Shown: positions 12,647 to 22,956 of the stretch, piece after piece
Layout of the letters: every line of letters starts with the position of its first letter
Numbering within the stretch: the stretch's first letter is position 1
DNA from: Gnetum montanum
Lineage: Eukaryota > Streptophyta > Gnetopsida > Gnetales > Gnetaceae
DNA: 64,000 nucleotides
Direction: 5' to 3'
NCBI GenBank assembly: GCA_015680685.1
Contig: MNCI01004678.1
Location: forward strand, 929,403-993,402
The notes under the pieces: model-generated
Database searches by the model: none
Told to the model about the DNA's origin: nothing
The model's input: the letters and a program-made list of their open reading frames with translations, nothing else
Program-made: the position numbers and the translations under genes

Positions 12647-13847
12647 TAGTCCATATGCAAAGGTTATCAAGATGAAAACATATGATAAATGTTTCTCCTC
12701 AATGTCCTCTTTGTAGAAGTTAAGACTCATTTTTTCATGTTTTATTAAGCATCTTATTGCTTAGCATATTTGGAAATGCACATATAGAATTTGCAACTTT
12801 TTTAACCAAGCATTAATGAAGTTATTGTTGGTGATAAGCTTGCTTTGTCTACTTTCTTTCTTTGCATTTGGAATTTTCTTTGACTGCTTGTTCTCTACTC
12901 TATTTAGAAGCTTCAGTGTACAATTATTTTCTAGCATCAAAAGCATAACTATGACCTTTCTTTAGGAGCCAAGTGCTATATTCTCAAATATATTATTTTT
13001 TAGCTACAACTTTAGGAAAAAAATCTCTCATTGAAAGCTAGACAATTAATTTGCTTTGTACAATATTAATTTCTTTTTATTTTGAAGGCTCAAGGACATG
13101 AAACCTTCAACTTTTGTTGTTGTTTGTTCTTTATTTTTATTAATGTATTCTTTTAGTTTTAGAGAGAGGTTTCTCCTTCTCTTTATAAGAAACCTTTTAG
13201 TAAGATGTGAAAATTCGTGAAGGTGCTTTTGAATAAGGGTAAGGCCTAATCCGTATTCTATTCTAAAGGTGAGATTTTTTAGGATTGGTTCTATCTCCAA
13301 GACTGTTGGGCTTTTTATTTAGACTCTCTCTTTGATGATTTAATGTAACTTAATTTTTTAAATATTATTATTCTTTTATTAAGGGTCTAATACCCCCAAC
13401 ATGTAAACTAGGTTTCCTATAAAAAGTTAATTTTCTTAATTTCTTTACAATTGAGGAGTTGTTAATTTCTATGTTACTATGGAGTTTCACTTCTCCTTAG
13501 TACTTATTATGTTATGTACTTTAAATTTTTTAATTATAAAGATTATTTTTGGGGTATAATACCTTCTACTAACAAAATGAGAAGTTTCAACCACCCATAT
13601 TTGTATAAATTGAATTCAATGTAGACCATTGATGATTTTTGTAGTACTCCCAAATAACAAGTTCTTAGTAAAACATAAACCTACAAGCTCATAAGTAGAT
13701 GCTTAATTGAACAACTTCTTNTTTTTAACAATTTCAAAACTCATTGCACATGTATTTTTCCCATCCAATAAATCTAAAAGATTACAAACTTATCAAAATT
13801 CAATTTCAAATTTATTGAACCGTAAAATATTGTAATTTTACATGATA
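12647..13847. other. AT-rich sequence downstream of the NLR gene; possible LINE remnant
   Basis: No convincing gene is present. The plus strand near 12690-12960 gives fragments such as 'CFIKHLIA-HIWKC' and 'FGIFFDCLFSTLF', vaguely like the zinc-binding C-terminal region of plant LINE polyproteins, but the match is weak. A short open frame on the minus strand (13046-13300) is lysine-rich and low in complexity. A single N is at 13721. The rest is AT-rich, with 'catgatattatg' duplicated just before the NLR stop codon. Confidence 0.35.
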
Positions 13848-14438
13848 TTATGTCATTTTACATGATATTATGCATTTTGGTTTTACAGGTTTGGTTTCCA
13901 ATTTCTCCCATCCTTGAATTAGGTGGGAAGAGCCTCTGACATCGATGACTTTAAGCGATCTCATTTGAAGGAACACGTTCATCCACTTGGCTTCCAATTT
14001 AGGGCATCCGGCAATGCCCAGAGTCTCTAAAGCCGGCAACAAGTGGAATGATGTACCGAGGTTGTCTAAATTGCTGCATCCATTTAACAGTAGATACTTT
14101 AAAGATGACAAGTTTTCAAAACCTCCGGGGATCTCCTTTAAACCTCTACAGTTGGATATGCGTAAATACTCCAGAGATGATAGCTGCTCAAAAGTAGATG
14201 GAAATTCCGTGAACTCTGGACACTCTTGTAACGATAGAGATACTAATGAAGCACACAATCCCAAACTGGGTGGAAGTGGCGTGCTTGAGTTCCGCAAGTC
14301 AAGTCGTCTGAGATGCGGCAACAAATGCAACTCATCTGGTATGTGCCTCAAACGTTGACATGTCGATAGCCAAAGTTCTCTCAGGGATTTCAGTTTTGAT
14401 AATATAACAATGATGCAATAACCCAAATTAGTATTCAA
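13848..14438 (-). CDS. NLR immune receptor, leucine-rich repeat exon (last exon)
   Basis: A 196-codon open exon with about six leucine-rich repeats, for example 'LKSLRELWLSTCQRLRHIP', 'LPHLRRLDLRNSSTPLPP', 'LSSLEYLRISNCRGLKEIP' and 'LPALETLGIAGCPKLEAKW'. Each follows the plant LxxLxxLxLxxCxxLxxIP pattern. LRRs form the sensing and autoinhibitory C-terminal domain of NLRs. The exon starts after a consensus acceptor (gactttcag at 14441-14439) and ends with a stop at 13848. It is short compared with most plant NLR LRR domains. It sits directly downstream of the NB-ARC exons on the same strand. The frame is intact, but the gene as a whole is broken by element B. Confidence 0.85.
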   Translation of the reverse strand: MNTNLGYCIIVILSKLKSLRELWLSTCQRLRHIPDELHLLPHLRRLDLRNSSTPLPPSLGLCASLVSLSLQECPEFTEFPSTFEQLSSLEYLRISNCRGLKEIPGGFENLSSLKYLLLNGCSNLDNLGTSFHLLPALETLGIAGCPKLEAKWMNVFLQMRSLKVIDVRGSSHLIQGWEKLETKPVKPKCIISCKMT

Positions 14439-14740
14439 CTGAAAGTCTGAAACTACATGGAAGCGTGGCGCCGGTAACTGAGCTATTCTGAGAAAAGGTT
14501 TCTATTAAGAAGATGGAAGCGTTTAAGCCTGCCTCCTATATAAATTTGTGACCATGAGTGTTACGTTTTGTGAGCGGCCCTTGCAGCCGAAGTTACCATT
14601 TTCTATTAAAATGGGGAAAAACAATAAAAAATCAAAAGCACCGATCGTTATGATCATCTACTGCTAACTAAAACGAGAAGGGCATAAACATACCGGATTA
14701 TTGCATTGCTCAATTAGTTTCTGAAATTGCAAAACGGTTG

Positions 14741-15900
14741 TTATTCTGTTGAATTCACATCTTTTTTGGCCATCTCTAAAATCACGTCGTGCACGCGAAT
14801 TTCCCAGTCATCCTGCGTATCCACTAGCACTCCTTTGCTGAACTCGAACGGGCATGATTTGATTAGAGCCCTCCTTTCTAATACAAGCATGTGTCCTTTC
14901 CAAATGTCCTTTCCAAGCCTACCCACCTTTTAGTGCCGAAGAAGGCGCAAATGTCGAACAATGCTTCCCGGTGACACTCTTCAAGATCATCGAAAGCAAA
15001 GGCAAAGAAATCCACCGTCTTCCCTCCAAAACGCTGTCTAGACGCTTGACCTCGCTCCTCTTTAATAACTGCCAGAGCACTGTTCATGTCCTTTTCATAC
15101 CTTACATATCTTCCCACCATTTCTATTAGCAAGGGAACTCCCCCACATATTCTGAGCATGTATTGCATGTCGTCTGCATTTATCTCTGCAGCACGATTGC
15201 TCAGTTGTGTTTTTAGAAGACGTGTGGCCTCATCCTCTCGCAATGACGTAACATCATACTTCTTAATGGCACTACGATCAGAAATATCTAACCCATCACG
15301 TATTATCTCATCCCTAGCAGTGAGAAGCAACCTAAGCTTCTTGCTCCTGTCCAGATTATTGGGAAGCAGCTTTGCAAGTTCCTGGAACCTTAGAACATTG
15401 TCTACAATAAAACATGGTTTAACTTGAAACTGGTCCATAAGAGCAGTCTGGCCTTGAGAGTACGATGGTGGCTTTCTGTAATTTCCCTCGGCGTTTGTAA
15501 TGTCATCCAGTATTGTTTGCTGTTCTGTAATGTTAGCCGAACTATAAATGGATTCGAACAGACAAACTTTGGAATAGCCAAAGTCGTCGGCTAAGTTGTC
15601 AATGCTTGCGTACACGGCATCCGCAAGGGTGGTTTTTCCAATCCTGCCAAACCCGTGTACAATGACAGCCACCACATTCTTCTCACTTTCAAATTCTAGC
15701 AACTCCATTATTTGCTCCACTGAATTCTTGATTCCCACTGAATAACACAAAATCAATCGATTATGCCACTTCCAGTCCTGGACAAACATTTTGAAAAGAT
15801 GCAGAAAGTTTAGAATGGTTGAAATGAGAGCTTTACCTGCATCAGAGGGGTAACAGCTTCTGTCTTGGAAATTGTATGTCCCGGTTGGCATCGTAAACAC
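14741..15900 (-). pseudogene. NLR NB-ARC nucleotide-binding domain, frameshifted
   Basis: This is the STAND ATPase module of a plant NLR. Motifs in order: P-loop 'GFGRIGKTT' near 15640, a kinase-2-like strand 'KPCFIVDNV' near 15400, the RNBS-B-like 'LRLLLTARDE' near 15320, the GLPL-type 'CGGVPLLIEM' near 15130, and an MHD-like 'RVHDVILEM' near 14790. A 99-bp GT-AG intron (15836-15738) separates a short upstream exon (…TYNFQDRSCYPSDA) from the main exon. Between about 14880 and 14930 the frame shifts, so the P-loop-to-GLPL part and the MHD part lie in different frames. The helical domain after GLPL continues through 'FGGKTVDFFAFAFDDLEEC'. Kinase-2 lacks the usual LDDVW. Exchange of ADP for ATP here normally switches the receptor on. 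The frameshift could be decay or an assembly error. Confidence 0.85.
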
Positions 15901-16133
15901 AGATGATGGCCTGCAACATCAAATGTGTGTGTACATCATGTTTAACTCCTGCCGGAGACTCTGTAAACGTTGCATATGGACGGATGCACCAAAAAATCTG
16001 CAAAGTTATTTAGAAATGAATTAAGTGTATATATAAATAACAGCTTTTGTTTTTCACTTCTTTGTGCTTAAAATTTAGAATAGAAAACTGGAAAAGAGAA
16101 ACTATTTCTACTTACTTAGACCAGAAAGATGAA

Positions 16134-16450
16134 CTAGAACGGGATAAACACATGAGTGCTCCTTGAATCACACATGAGTGCTCCTTGAATCACTAATGTG
16201 AGTGCTTCTTCCATGATGCCTGCCATGTTTTGTTGAAGTCTTGGTCGTTTCTTCAGTTCCTTTAGATATGTAGCCAGCTTCACCATCTCCACTAGCAGAA
16301 CAAGGCACTCTGCTTTATTAGATGAGATGGTCTCAAATCTTTTTAGAATGAAGCTGCAACTAATCCAGCTGCTACCCAATGAGATTTTCCGATTCCTTCC
16401 AGAGCCGTTTTGGCTAGGCTTATTAGTAAATCCCCTTGCCCACTTGATAA
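16134..16450 (-). pseudogene. NLR N-terminal helical domain exon (RPW8/HeLo-like)
   Basis: The minus strand encodes a helical segment: 'LLISLAKTALEGIGKSHW' then 'VAAGLVAA', and after a frameshift near 16345 'RFETISSNKAECLVLLVEM', 'VKLATYLKELKKRPRLQQN' and 'MEEALTLVIQGAL'. The spacing of 'N/K-x-x-C-x-x-L-L' followed by paired amphipathic helices resembles the four-helix bundles of RPW8-type and HeLo/MLKL-like domains, which in NLRs act as membrane-directed effector domains. This family call is by eye only. A likely acceptor is 'gagcaacag' near 16460. A 22-bp unit (acatgagtgctccttgaatcac) is exactly duplicated near 16150-16193, just after the conserved helix. Downstream on the same strand is the NB-ARC exon. 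Confidence 0.6.
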
Positions 16451-16913
16451 TGACCTAGGCTGTTGCTCCCAAAACACAATGATACATTGCTAGTCTTAAG
16501 AACATGAATAGAAGAGACAAACAGGACATAAAACTAACCAAGCAAAAATTTGAACACTTAAAAAGCTTATACTAATCTGTAACATAATACTCTTCAATTA
16601 ACCAAAAAAAAATAGTTATCTCAAACAAAGTTATTATATTTTATCTATAAAATATTAAAAAATTAATACCAATGAAAAATAGGTAATTATTAAATGAAAC
16701 TTTAGCATGAGGCATTAGGCATTTAGCCATATATAATATTATGATAAATTAAGTATGCTTACAAAATCGATAACAACAATGCAAAAGCTTTATTAAAAAG
16801 TCATCATTGAACTTAAAACAAGGAGTTAAAGATAATTTTCAGCTATAAAGCAAAATTAGATAGCCAACTTGTTCAAATGAGGCTAGGACGATGATGATGA
16901 TGAAGCAACATTA

Positions 16914-16980
16914 GAGTGAAGCAAGGATGCCCTTTATCCCTAACTCTCTTTGATCTCCTTGGTGATGAGTCTCATGACTG
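16914..16980 (+). pseudogene. LINE (non-LTR retrotransposon) reverse transcriptase fragment
   Basis: The plus strand reads 'VKQGCPLSLTLFDLLGDE'. This matches the highly conserved RT block of plant LINEs (V-R/K-Q-G-C-P-L-S-P-x-L-F, followed by two or three residues and a D/E-containing helix). It runs straight into the N gap, so extent and completeness are unknown. It lies in what would be an intron of the minus-strand NLR gene. Confidence 0.6.
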
Positions 16981-17847
16981 NNNNNNNNNNNNNNNNNNNN
17001 NNNNNNNNNNNNNNNNNNNNNNNNNNNNNNNNNNNNNNNNNNNNNNNNNNNNNNNNNNNNNNNNNNNNNNNNNNNNNNNNNNNNNNNNNNNNNNNNNNNN
17101 NNNNNNNNNNNNNNNNNNNNNNNNNNNNNNNNNNNNNNNNNNNNNNNNNNNNNNNNNNNNNNNNNNNNNNNNNNNNNNNNNNNNNNNNNNNNNNNNNNNN
17201 NNNNNNNNNNNNNNNNNNNNNNNNNNNNNNNNNNNNNNNNNNNNNNNNNNNNNNNNNNNNNNNNNNNNNNNNNNNNNNNNNNNNNNNNNNNNNNNNNNNN
17301 NNNNNNNNNNNNNNNNNNNNNNNNNNNNNNNNNNNNNNNNNNNNNNNNNNNNNNNNNNNNNNNNNNNNNNNNNNNNNNNNNNNNNNNNNNNNNNNNNNNN
17401 NNNNNNNNNNNNNNNNNNNNNNNNNNNNNNNNNNNNNNNNNNNNNNNNNNNNNNNNNNNNNNNNNNNNNNNNNNNNNNNNNNNNNNNNNNNNNNNNNNNN
17501 NNNNNNNNNNNNNNNNNNNNNNNNNNNNNNNNNNNNNNNNNNNNNNNNNNNNNNNNNNNNNNNNNNNNNNNNNNNNNNNNNNNNNNNNNNNNNNNNNNNN
17601 NNNNNNNNNNNNNNNNNNNNNNNNNNNNNNNNNNNNNNNNNNNNNNNNNNNNNNNNNNNNNNNNNNNNNNNNNNNNNNNNNNNNNNNNNNNNNNNNNNNN
17701 NNNNNNNNNNNNNNNNNNNNNNNNNNNNNNNNNNNNNNNNNNNNNNNNNNNNNNNNNNNNNNNNNNNNNNNNNNNNNNNNNNNNNNNNNNNNNNNNNNNN
17801 NNNNNNNNNNNNNNNNNNNNNNNNNNNNNNNNNNNNNNNNNNNNNNN
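16981..17847. other. Assembly gap (867 N)
   Basis: Unsequenced. It lies between a LINE RT fragment and a C-rich segment; open frames reported across it are artefacts. Confidence 0.99.
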
Positions 17848-19089
17848 AGGATGCATGGTTGTGTTGCCGCAAGAATCATGTGTAGTTGCGATCAAACATC
17901 ACCAATGCCCTGCGAACCACCAACCGTTGTTGCCGCACACACTGCCAACCACCCAGAGAAAGAGGAGGTTCAATCCATGGCTTCACGGCCCTGGCCTCAC
18001 TAGCCTAGGGCTTCCTAGCCTGACTTCTCCTCCTCTCCTCCCTCCAACTCCATCACCTTGATGGCTTTTTATAGCCAATCTTAGGGTTAGGGTAACCTAT
18101 CTTTTTTTTTTTCTAATTTTTATTTTTATTATTATTATTTTTTTATTCTTTTTTTTTTAAATAAACAAAGGCCCCATGCCAAGCATGGGCGTGTTGGTAC
18201 CAACACATTTATCCTCTCATAAAGGTATACAAAATATGTTGCAAATTCTAGAAATATTTTTTGGGAAGTAGAGAACTAAGACTCTACATGTAAGTAGAAA
18301 CAAATGCAAAATATTAGGATTATGGTTTTAGAAGATAAGAAAACAAAATTTTTTAACCTATCATTTATTCTATAGTGGTGTATAAGTGTGTTATTTGGAA
18401 AAGGTTTTAGTGCACAAAATTGGCAAGCTATTGAAAGGGTACAAAAGCTATTTTTATTAAATGAATTGAGGGTAAAGACAGAATAGCCTTTTCCTATGTT
18501 GTATTTGTAATGTGACTTACTCTCCATAGAAATTGAATCTCTTTGTTAATTCATTAGCAATGTTTAAAATTTGACAAAATCTGAGCAAACCAAATTTTAG
18601 TTATGGGGCTTATGGTCAAATGCAAAAGGCATTAAAAAGTTTTAGTTTGAGTACATTAAAGGTAATCAACTACATTTATAAGTTTTCTATTTTACAACTA
18701 AACATTCTAATAATAGAATCTCATAGATTAATCAACAAGTTTCATTTGAGTTCACACAACTCATGATATAAAGTGGAAGATAGGTTAACCTTTGTAGAGA
18801 AGGGTGCATATGCAAATTGTGTAGGACAAAAATATAATATTGTAACAAAAGGTTGGTATGGACTATTTTTGTTACAATAAATGGTGCCTAGCCACTTTGT
18901 TGAATCTTTATATTTATTTTCTATTTTCTGTAATAAATCTACACCCATAATAAAATATTGTTTTCATTCTTTATTGTCTCTCTAATAGATGTAGTAACAA
19001 TAAAATCTCAGTTTCATTTTCAATACAGAAATATCATAAAAAGTAGAAAATTTTTAAAAAGAAGTTAAATAAAACTATGTTAACCTTAC
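17848..19089. other. Probable NLR intron: AT-rich, poly-T tracts, no recognisable gene
   Basis: After the gap, about 250 bases are comparatively GC-rich (17848-18070) and of unknown origin. Poly-T/poly-A tracts follow (18100-18170), with two hairpin-forming palindromes at 18173-18206, then AT-rich sequence. Small open frames on both strands show no family resemblance. The segment separates minus-strand NLR exons at 19090 and about 16450, so it is most simply intron with inserted repeats. Confidence 0.5.
18173..18206. repeat. Two adjacent palindromes after a poly-T/A tract
   Basis: CCCATGC-caa-GCATGGG (7-bp arms, 3-bp loop, 18173-18189) is followed one base later by the perfect 16-bp palindrome GTGTTGGTACCAACAC (18191-18206). 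They lie just after a run of T and A. They may be the terminus of a small inserted repeat; function unknown. Confidence 0.7.
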
Positions 19090-19215
19090 CAAATTGGAAA
19101 CAGCTTCGGCTGATTCTGAAAAGAGGTCTTTGAAGTTTGAGAGATCCGATGAATCAAGGAACTTCCACTTTCCTTCAACTCTTAAATTATCAAAGGACGA
19201 AGACGCGGATGATGG
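19090..19215 (-). CDS. NLR upstream exon (N-terminal region)
   Basis: The minus-strand open segment includes 'SSFDNLRVEGKWKFLDSSD' and 'LSNFKDLFSESAEAVSNL'. It ends at a good donor (TTTG/GTAAGG at 19090/19089). A possible acceptor is 'gatcacaaaag' ending at 19216. Charge and helix pattern suit an NLR N-terminal region, but no domain is recognised. The call rests mainly on strand, splice sites and position between other exons. The acceptor choice is uncertain. Confidence 0.5.
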
Positions 19216-19328
19216 CTTTTGTGATCAGGAAAATCAGGACATGAACATTCCAAGTTTTATGCCAAGTCTTAAATAAATGATGCAGATGGATGAAAATTAA
19301 TACGATAAAAGTAACTGGATTTACAAAC

Positions 19329-19436
19329 CTGAGCAATGTAGAGCAGAGTTTCAATGTCAGCAACGAAAGCTTCTATATCTACATCGAGACCCTCTTTGTC
19401 TTTGCTTAAAACGCTTTCCACTGCTGCAGAAGAAGA
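19329..19436 (-). pseudogene. 3' half of an NLR exon split by element B
   Basis: The minus strand reads 'AAVESVLSKDKEGLDVDIE' then 'AFVADIETLLYIAQ', ending at the donor CTCAG/GTTTGTAA (19329/19328). It begins at the left target duplication (19432-19436, gaaga). The 5' half of the same exon lies at 51941-51773 on the other side of element B and joins in the same frame after one copy of the duplication is removed. This shows that the element landed inside a coding exon. Confidence 0.75.
19432..19436. repeat. Target-site duplication of element B, left copy
   Basis: gaaga precedes the left LTR (TGTACTGACC…) and is repeated exactly at 51773-51777 after the right LTR (…GGTATTTCA). Five bases is the duplication length made by Ty3/gypsy integrases. 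Confidence 0.9.
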
Positions 19437-20070
19437 TGTACTGACCTAAATCGTCAGTGTAAGGCTGGAATAGAAACAGACACCGAGAGATCATCGGGCA
19501 GCCATAGTTGACCCTGCCTTCGCTTGAGGGCAAGCTGGAAAAGGGAACGAAGGTAGAGTGCCTTGAATGGTTTGCACGCAAATCAACCAAGGACTTCCCC
19601 GAGCATAAGCTACAGCTAGCGCTGAGGTTATTGTAAACAGGATGTAAATGGAATGTAAACAATGATACGAAATGTAAATAAAGCGTATTGAATTATGAAT
19701 AAAGCATAAACAAAGTTATATTTGTAAAGCATAAACAGAACTAAACAATGTAAATGGGAGGCAATAATGAAACTGTATTATATTGTTTAAAACAAATGTG
19801 CACTGGTCAAAGCGTAGTTGCACACGTGTGGATGACAAGTCAAATTCCTAGCCCCGGGATGATACAATTGTGATGATGTGATGATGAAAATGAGAAGTGC
19901 TTGGATGCCCACAGTCAGGTGTGCCGTGCACCCAAGGATTGCAAGTTCTGTCATCCTTCAGAATTGTCAATCTCTCCAATCTTTGCCTCCTGCAATCTTC
20001 TTCTTCTTCTTGTCCTCCTCTCTTGCTACCTCTCCCTTACTTGCCCCCCAGTTTGTGTGAATTGATAGGG

Positions 20071-20078
20071 TATTTATA
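20071..20078 (-). promoter_or_regulatory. TATA box of element B, 3' LTR copy
   Basis: TATAAATA on the minus strand within ACCCTATAAATACCCT. The same sequence occurs at 49815-49822 in the 5' LTR. Its place before the conserved U5 block fits the element's own promoter; the transcription start is inferred. Confidence 0.6.
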
Positions 20079-21099
20079 GGGTTGGGCTAAGGTTTGGCTA
20101 AGGTTTAGCTAGGGTTTTCTTCATCCAAGTGAGGACTGCTTGACAATTTGTGGGCCATTCAAGCCCATAAAAAATACAAACAAATTAGAAACAAGCCCTC
20201 CAACGATAAAAATTTAAGAAAGCTTAGGAGGATTGGCTCCAGCCCCGACCCGCTTGGAAAATTATATATATATTTTTTTGTTCTCTTTTTTTCGTGAATA
20301 TTCAGCCTGATTTTGCATGGGCTTTCATGTTTCATAGCCATCGTACTGATTCCTAGACTTTGATTAAATACTGAAAAGATTAGAAAAAATAAGAGAATCG
20401 CTGAGGGTTAAATTAGGAACGTAGTGTTGCAACCCGTGGTGTGGTGAGTGTGGAATCGTTGCATCAGGGGTAGACGTTGCTGGTGGTGCCCGCAAGGACG
20501 GTGACGATGGCAGGCAGCGAGACGCGCAGCATAGGCTTCAACAGAAACTGTAAGACAGGGAGAATGGCCCATGAGGGTTTTGTTTAATGGACAACACAAG
20601 TCTACATGGCATGGACCTAACGTGTAGCATGGACGAGCAGCGGAAGGTGCGAAGTGGCAGCACAGGCGAGAGCACACAAGCGGCAGCACAACGAGAGCGA
20701 ATGGCGTGAAGCAGTAGCGCGACGGGAACATAGAGGCGGCGACGTTAGGGGCCTAGACTCTGGACACGTGCTATGGATGCAGCTGTAGTACAGAGGTGAG
20801 GTGCGCATGAAGGCAGAAGCGACGGTCAGGATGCTATTTAACTGATGCAGAGTTTCCTATCTGAGATTATCAGCCTACTTGACGAAGCCTTCAAGGTTGG
20901 TAGGCATGTCGACTGCTATGGTCGTATGGGCCATGTAATCCGCAGGAGGATTGATGAGAGAGTTGCTGACAATGTTGTGTGAGGGAGTGCTTCAAGCTCT
21001 CCATTCCTTGAGATAGAGTCTCCTCCGCTTATCGAGACGGGTGCTAAAGATTGCATATTCCCATCAACTGTTGGTCCGTGAATAGCTCCAGCCGTGGCA

Positions 21100-21863
21100 C
21101 TAGAATCCTGATGAATTCTGATGGCTAGAATCCTCCCATCCACATGTAGCAGCACTCCGGGGGTGTCTTCCATATGCCTGAGCACAGCCGATGCGCTTGG
21201 TGTCTCGCCATACAACTTGGTTGTAGTGCCCGCATTGCGAACAATGCGACTCAGGGCACGTCTTGGAAGACTTGTCGACATACTTCTCCTCGTCCACCCA
21301 TGCCTGTGCATCTTGGGGCTCGAATCCATCGCCACTTCTAGGGAACATATTTTCATCGTACTTGCCATTGGAATGCTGCAGCTTACAGTCCCCTGCACGC
21401 TTCTACGCATACGATTTCGCGTAATCCGCCATCGTGGAGTCCCACACCAAGGCATCACGCCCACTGCCTTACGTGCATCGTTCTGTACCTTCATAAACCC
21501 ATCCTGTTCAGATGAACCAGCACTAGCACTTCCGCTGCCACTTCCACTTTCATTGTTGCTTCCGCTTCCGGTGCCACTTCCGTAGTCACCACTACCGCCT
21601 CTGTAATCACCACCATCAAATCCTCCAAAACCACCGAAGCCATCGAAACCGATACCTTGATCAGTTGTGACAGTTGCTAAACCATCATCATCTGTGTTTT
21701 CTTCCTCTACATCAACAATCCAAGAACTTGACGATGACGATGAGAGATGAAGGTTACCCAATGCAGGATCATTGAGGTCGACGTAAGCGCTCGCAGCTGC
21801 TTTGCCTGCCACTGCCAAAAGTAGCGTGAGGACTGCACAAAACATGTTTCTTGCATACGCCAT
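21100..21863 (-). pseudogene. PR-1-like CAP-domain protein captured in the LTR (3' LTR copy)
   Basis: The ATG at 21863 opens a signal peptide (MAYARNMFCAVLTLLLAVAG, then AAASA). A Ser/Asp/Glu-rich stretch and a Gly/Ser-rich linker (FGGFGGFDGGDY…) follow, then the CAP/SCP domain. CAP landmarks: 'QNDARKAVGV' near 21480, a helix ending 'ADYAKSYA' near 21410, 'LQHSNGKY' near 21370, 'AQAWVDEEKY' near 21295, and the signature 'CGHYNQVVWRDTKRIGCAQA' near 21200. PR-1 proteins are secreted plant defence proteins that bind sterols and accumulate on infection. The final 'CNYxPPGN' segment is not recognisable. This copy has a one-base deletion in the 'AVGV' region and a stop (TAG) after 'KSYA'. A second copy with different lesions lies in the other LTR. 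The Gly/Ser linker is not usual for PR-1. No intron is seen. Confidence 0.88.
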
Positions 21864-21930
21864 TTTTTGTGTTTCTCTATACCTGTGCCTGTATTTGAGC
21901 TCCTTTGCCTGAGTCTGATGGCCCCTGCAT

Positions 21931-21937
21931 TTTTATA
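21931..21937 (-). promoter_or_regulatory. TATA-like box upstream of the PR-1 frame
   Basis: TATAAAA on the minus strand, 68-74 nt before the PR-1 ATG and about 100 nt inside the LTR start. In the 5' LTR copy the same site reads TATACAA. It could be a promoter remnant brought in with the gene. Confidence 0.45.
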
Positions 21938-22039
21938 ATCCGAGCTTGAGGTTGTGGGTCAAGAATTCTCTTCTAAATGCTTGAAAGGGCTTGAATTATT
22001 TTCCACTCAAAGTGCCATGCTGAAATCAGTGGTATTTCA

Positions 22040-22056
22040 TTGGCTCCTCTTTGTTG
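22040..22056 (-). promoter_or_regulatory. Polypurine tract of element B
   Basis: CAACAAAGAGGAGCCAA adjoins the 3' LTR start (TGAAATACC). Element A has CAACAAAGAGGTGCCAA before TGAAACACC at the same place. This conservation confirms both LTR boundaries. Confidence 0.8.
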
Positions 22057-22287
22057 ATGTCTAGAGGAATTCACCCAAGAGGCATTGACAAAGAAGTGTA
22101 AACACCATGAACAAACAAGTACCCAACATTAACCATCAGCCTTTGGCTGGGTGTTATCGCACAATTTTCAAAAGTACATGGGATTGAGGGAATGTGGTTC
22201 AAGATGCAAGGGATTTGATTGTAACCAGGGAAGCTAGGAGGTTAAGGGCTGTGATTGCTGCTGAGATTTGTGAGAGAGGAATGCTCT
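22057..22287 (-). repeat. Element B 3' non-coding region, left of the nested insertion
   Basis: This continues 39896-41194 on the other side of element A. No gene is seen. The last five bases before A (gctct, 22283-22287) correspond to gctgt at 39896-39900. Confidence 0.7.
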
Positions 22288-22424
22288 TGAAACACCACAA
22301 AATTCCGAGCTCTGTACTTCCCCAGCAAAAGCCGGTCCCTGGGACCCACAGATAACCATGGCTACAGTTGGCGTCACACATTGCAACTTTGGAGGTCAAA
22401 AAGCTTCATTTTCACTAAGTATGC

Positions 22425-22880
22425 GGCGCCAGCGTATACGCTCGGCGTCTACGCTCAAGTACATCCCCAGCGTAGACGCTCGAACCCATAGCGTATACGC
22501 CCGCCAGTTTAGACGCTCGAATTCCTAGCGTATATGCCCAGTGTAGACATCCAACTCGCACGCCCGGTGTACGCACTTCACCTGTACGCTCGGCGGGTAC
22601 GGCAAATGTTTACGCCTGGCACGGAATCTCCAAAGGCAAGATGAACACAACACCAAAGAGCAAGGATTGAAGCAAGTGGGCATCCTTCAGCGTACACGCC
22701 CAGCATTCACCAGCGTATACGCCCAGCATTCACCAGCATGTACGCCCAACGTATATGCCCAGCACAGCATCTCCAAGTTCACATGCCCAGCATACCCAGC
22801 GTACACGCCCAGCGTATACGCCGACCTGATGCAACGTATACGCTGGGTGTATACGCCCAACAGATGTAACATTTTGTACA
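22425..22880. repeat. GCGTATACGC palindrome array in the U3 of element A
   Basis: Exact copies of the palindromic decamer lie near 22434, 22494, 22713 and 22815. Many one-base variants surround them (gtgtacgc, gcgtacacgc, gcgtatatgc, acgtatacgc), usually inside 'CCAGCGTATACGCCCAGC'-like phrases. Spacing is irregular, so it is not a simple satellite. Short open frames reading 'SVYAQHS…' are by-products of the repeat. Confidence 0.9.
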
Positions 22881-22948
22881 TTTGTAAAGTGTATGCACCC
22901 GGTCAACGCGCCACGTGTCGCCTAACCCGAGTCTAGCGTAACAACCTG

Positions 22949-22956
22949 TATATAAA
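22949..22956 (+). promoter_or_regulatory. TATA box of element A (5' LTR)
   Basis: TATATAAA follows the palindrome array; the identical site is at 39304-39311 in the 3' LTR. This is the likely promoter of the genomic RNA, with R beginning about 30 nt downstream. Confidence 0.7.

Larger units (their letters stand above)
19437..22039 (-). repeat. 3' LTR of element B (2603 bp), containing a PR-1 reading frame
   Basis: It matches 49179-51772 throughout. The termini on the plus strand are TGTACTGACC… and …GTGGTATTTCA. The polypurine-like tract CAACAAAGAGGAGCCAA (minus strand, 22056-22040) adjoins its start, as in element A. In element orientation: PR-1 frame (from 21863), a GC-rich segment (about 20900-20420), a TATA box at 20078-20071, then R/U5. 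The U5 end ('CTGACGATTTAGGTCAGTACA') aligns with the U5 end of element A. Confidence 0.93.

Noticed and set aside
12690-13300. A LINE C-terminal region or small lysine-rich protein downstream of the NLR gene
   Set aside because: The resemblance is limited to a few residues; kept only as a possibility in the intergenic entry.
16911-18061. Long open frames of 300-380 codons spanning 16911-18061, and similar ones at 34467-34929 and 56757-57460
   Set aside because: They consist almost entirely of N from assembly gaps.
18080-18105. Telomere-like TTAGGGTTAGGG
   Set aside because: Only about two imperfect units are present, which is too few to indicate an interstitial telomere tract.
20916-21863. 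PR-1 as an ordinary host gene beside a transposon
   Set aside because: The same frame occupies the same place in both direct repeats, whose ends have target duplications, primer-binding site and polypurine tract, so it belongs to the LTR.
22425-22880. A CRISPR-like array or satellite made of GCGTATACGC units
   Set aside because: Spacing is irregular, units vary, and there are no uniform spacers or cas genes. The motif lies in an LTR of a plant retrotransposon and recurs in the other LTR.
22667-22936. Open frames of 60-100 codons reading SVYAQHS-type repeats in the LTRs of element A
   Set aside because: They arise on both strands from the repeated palindrome, with no start context or family match.
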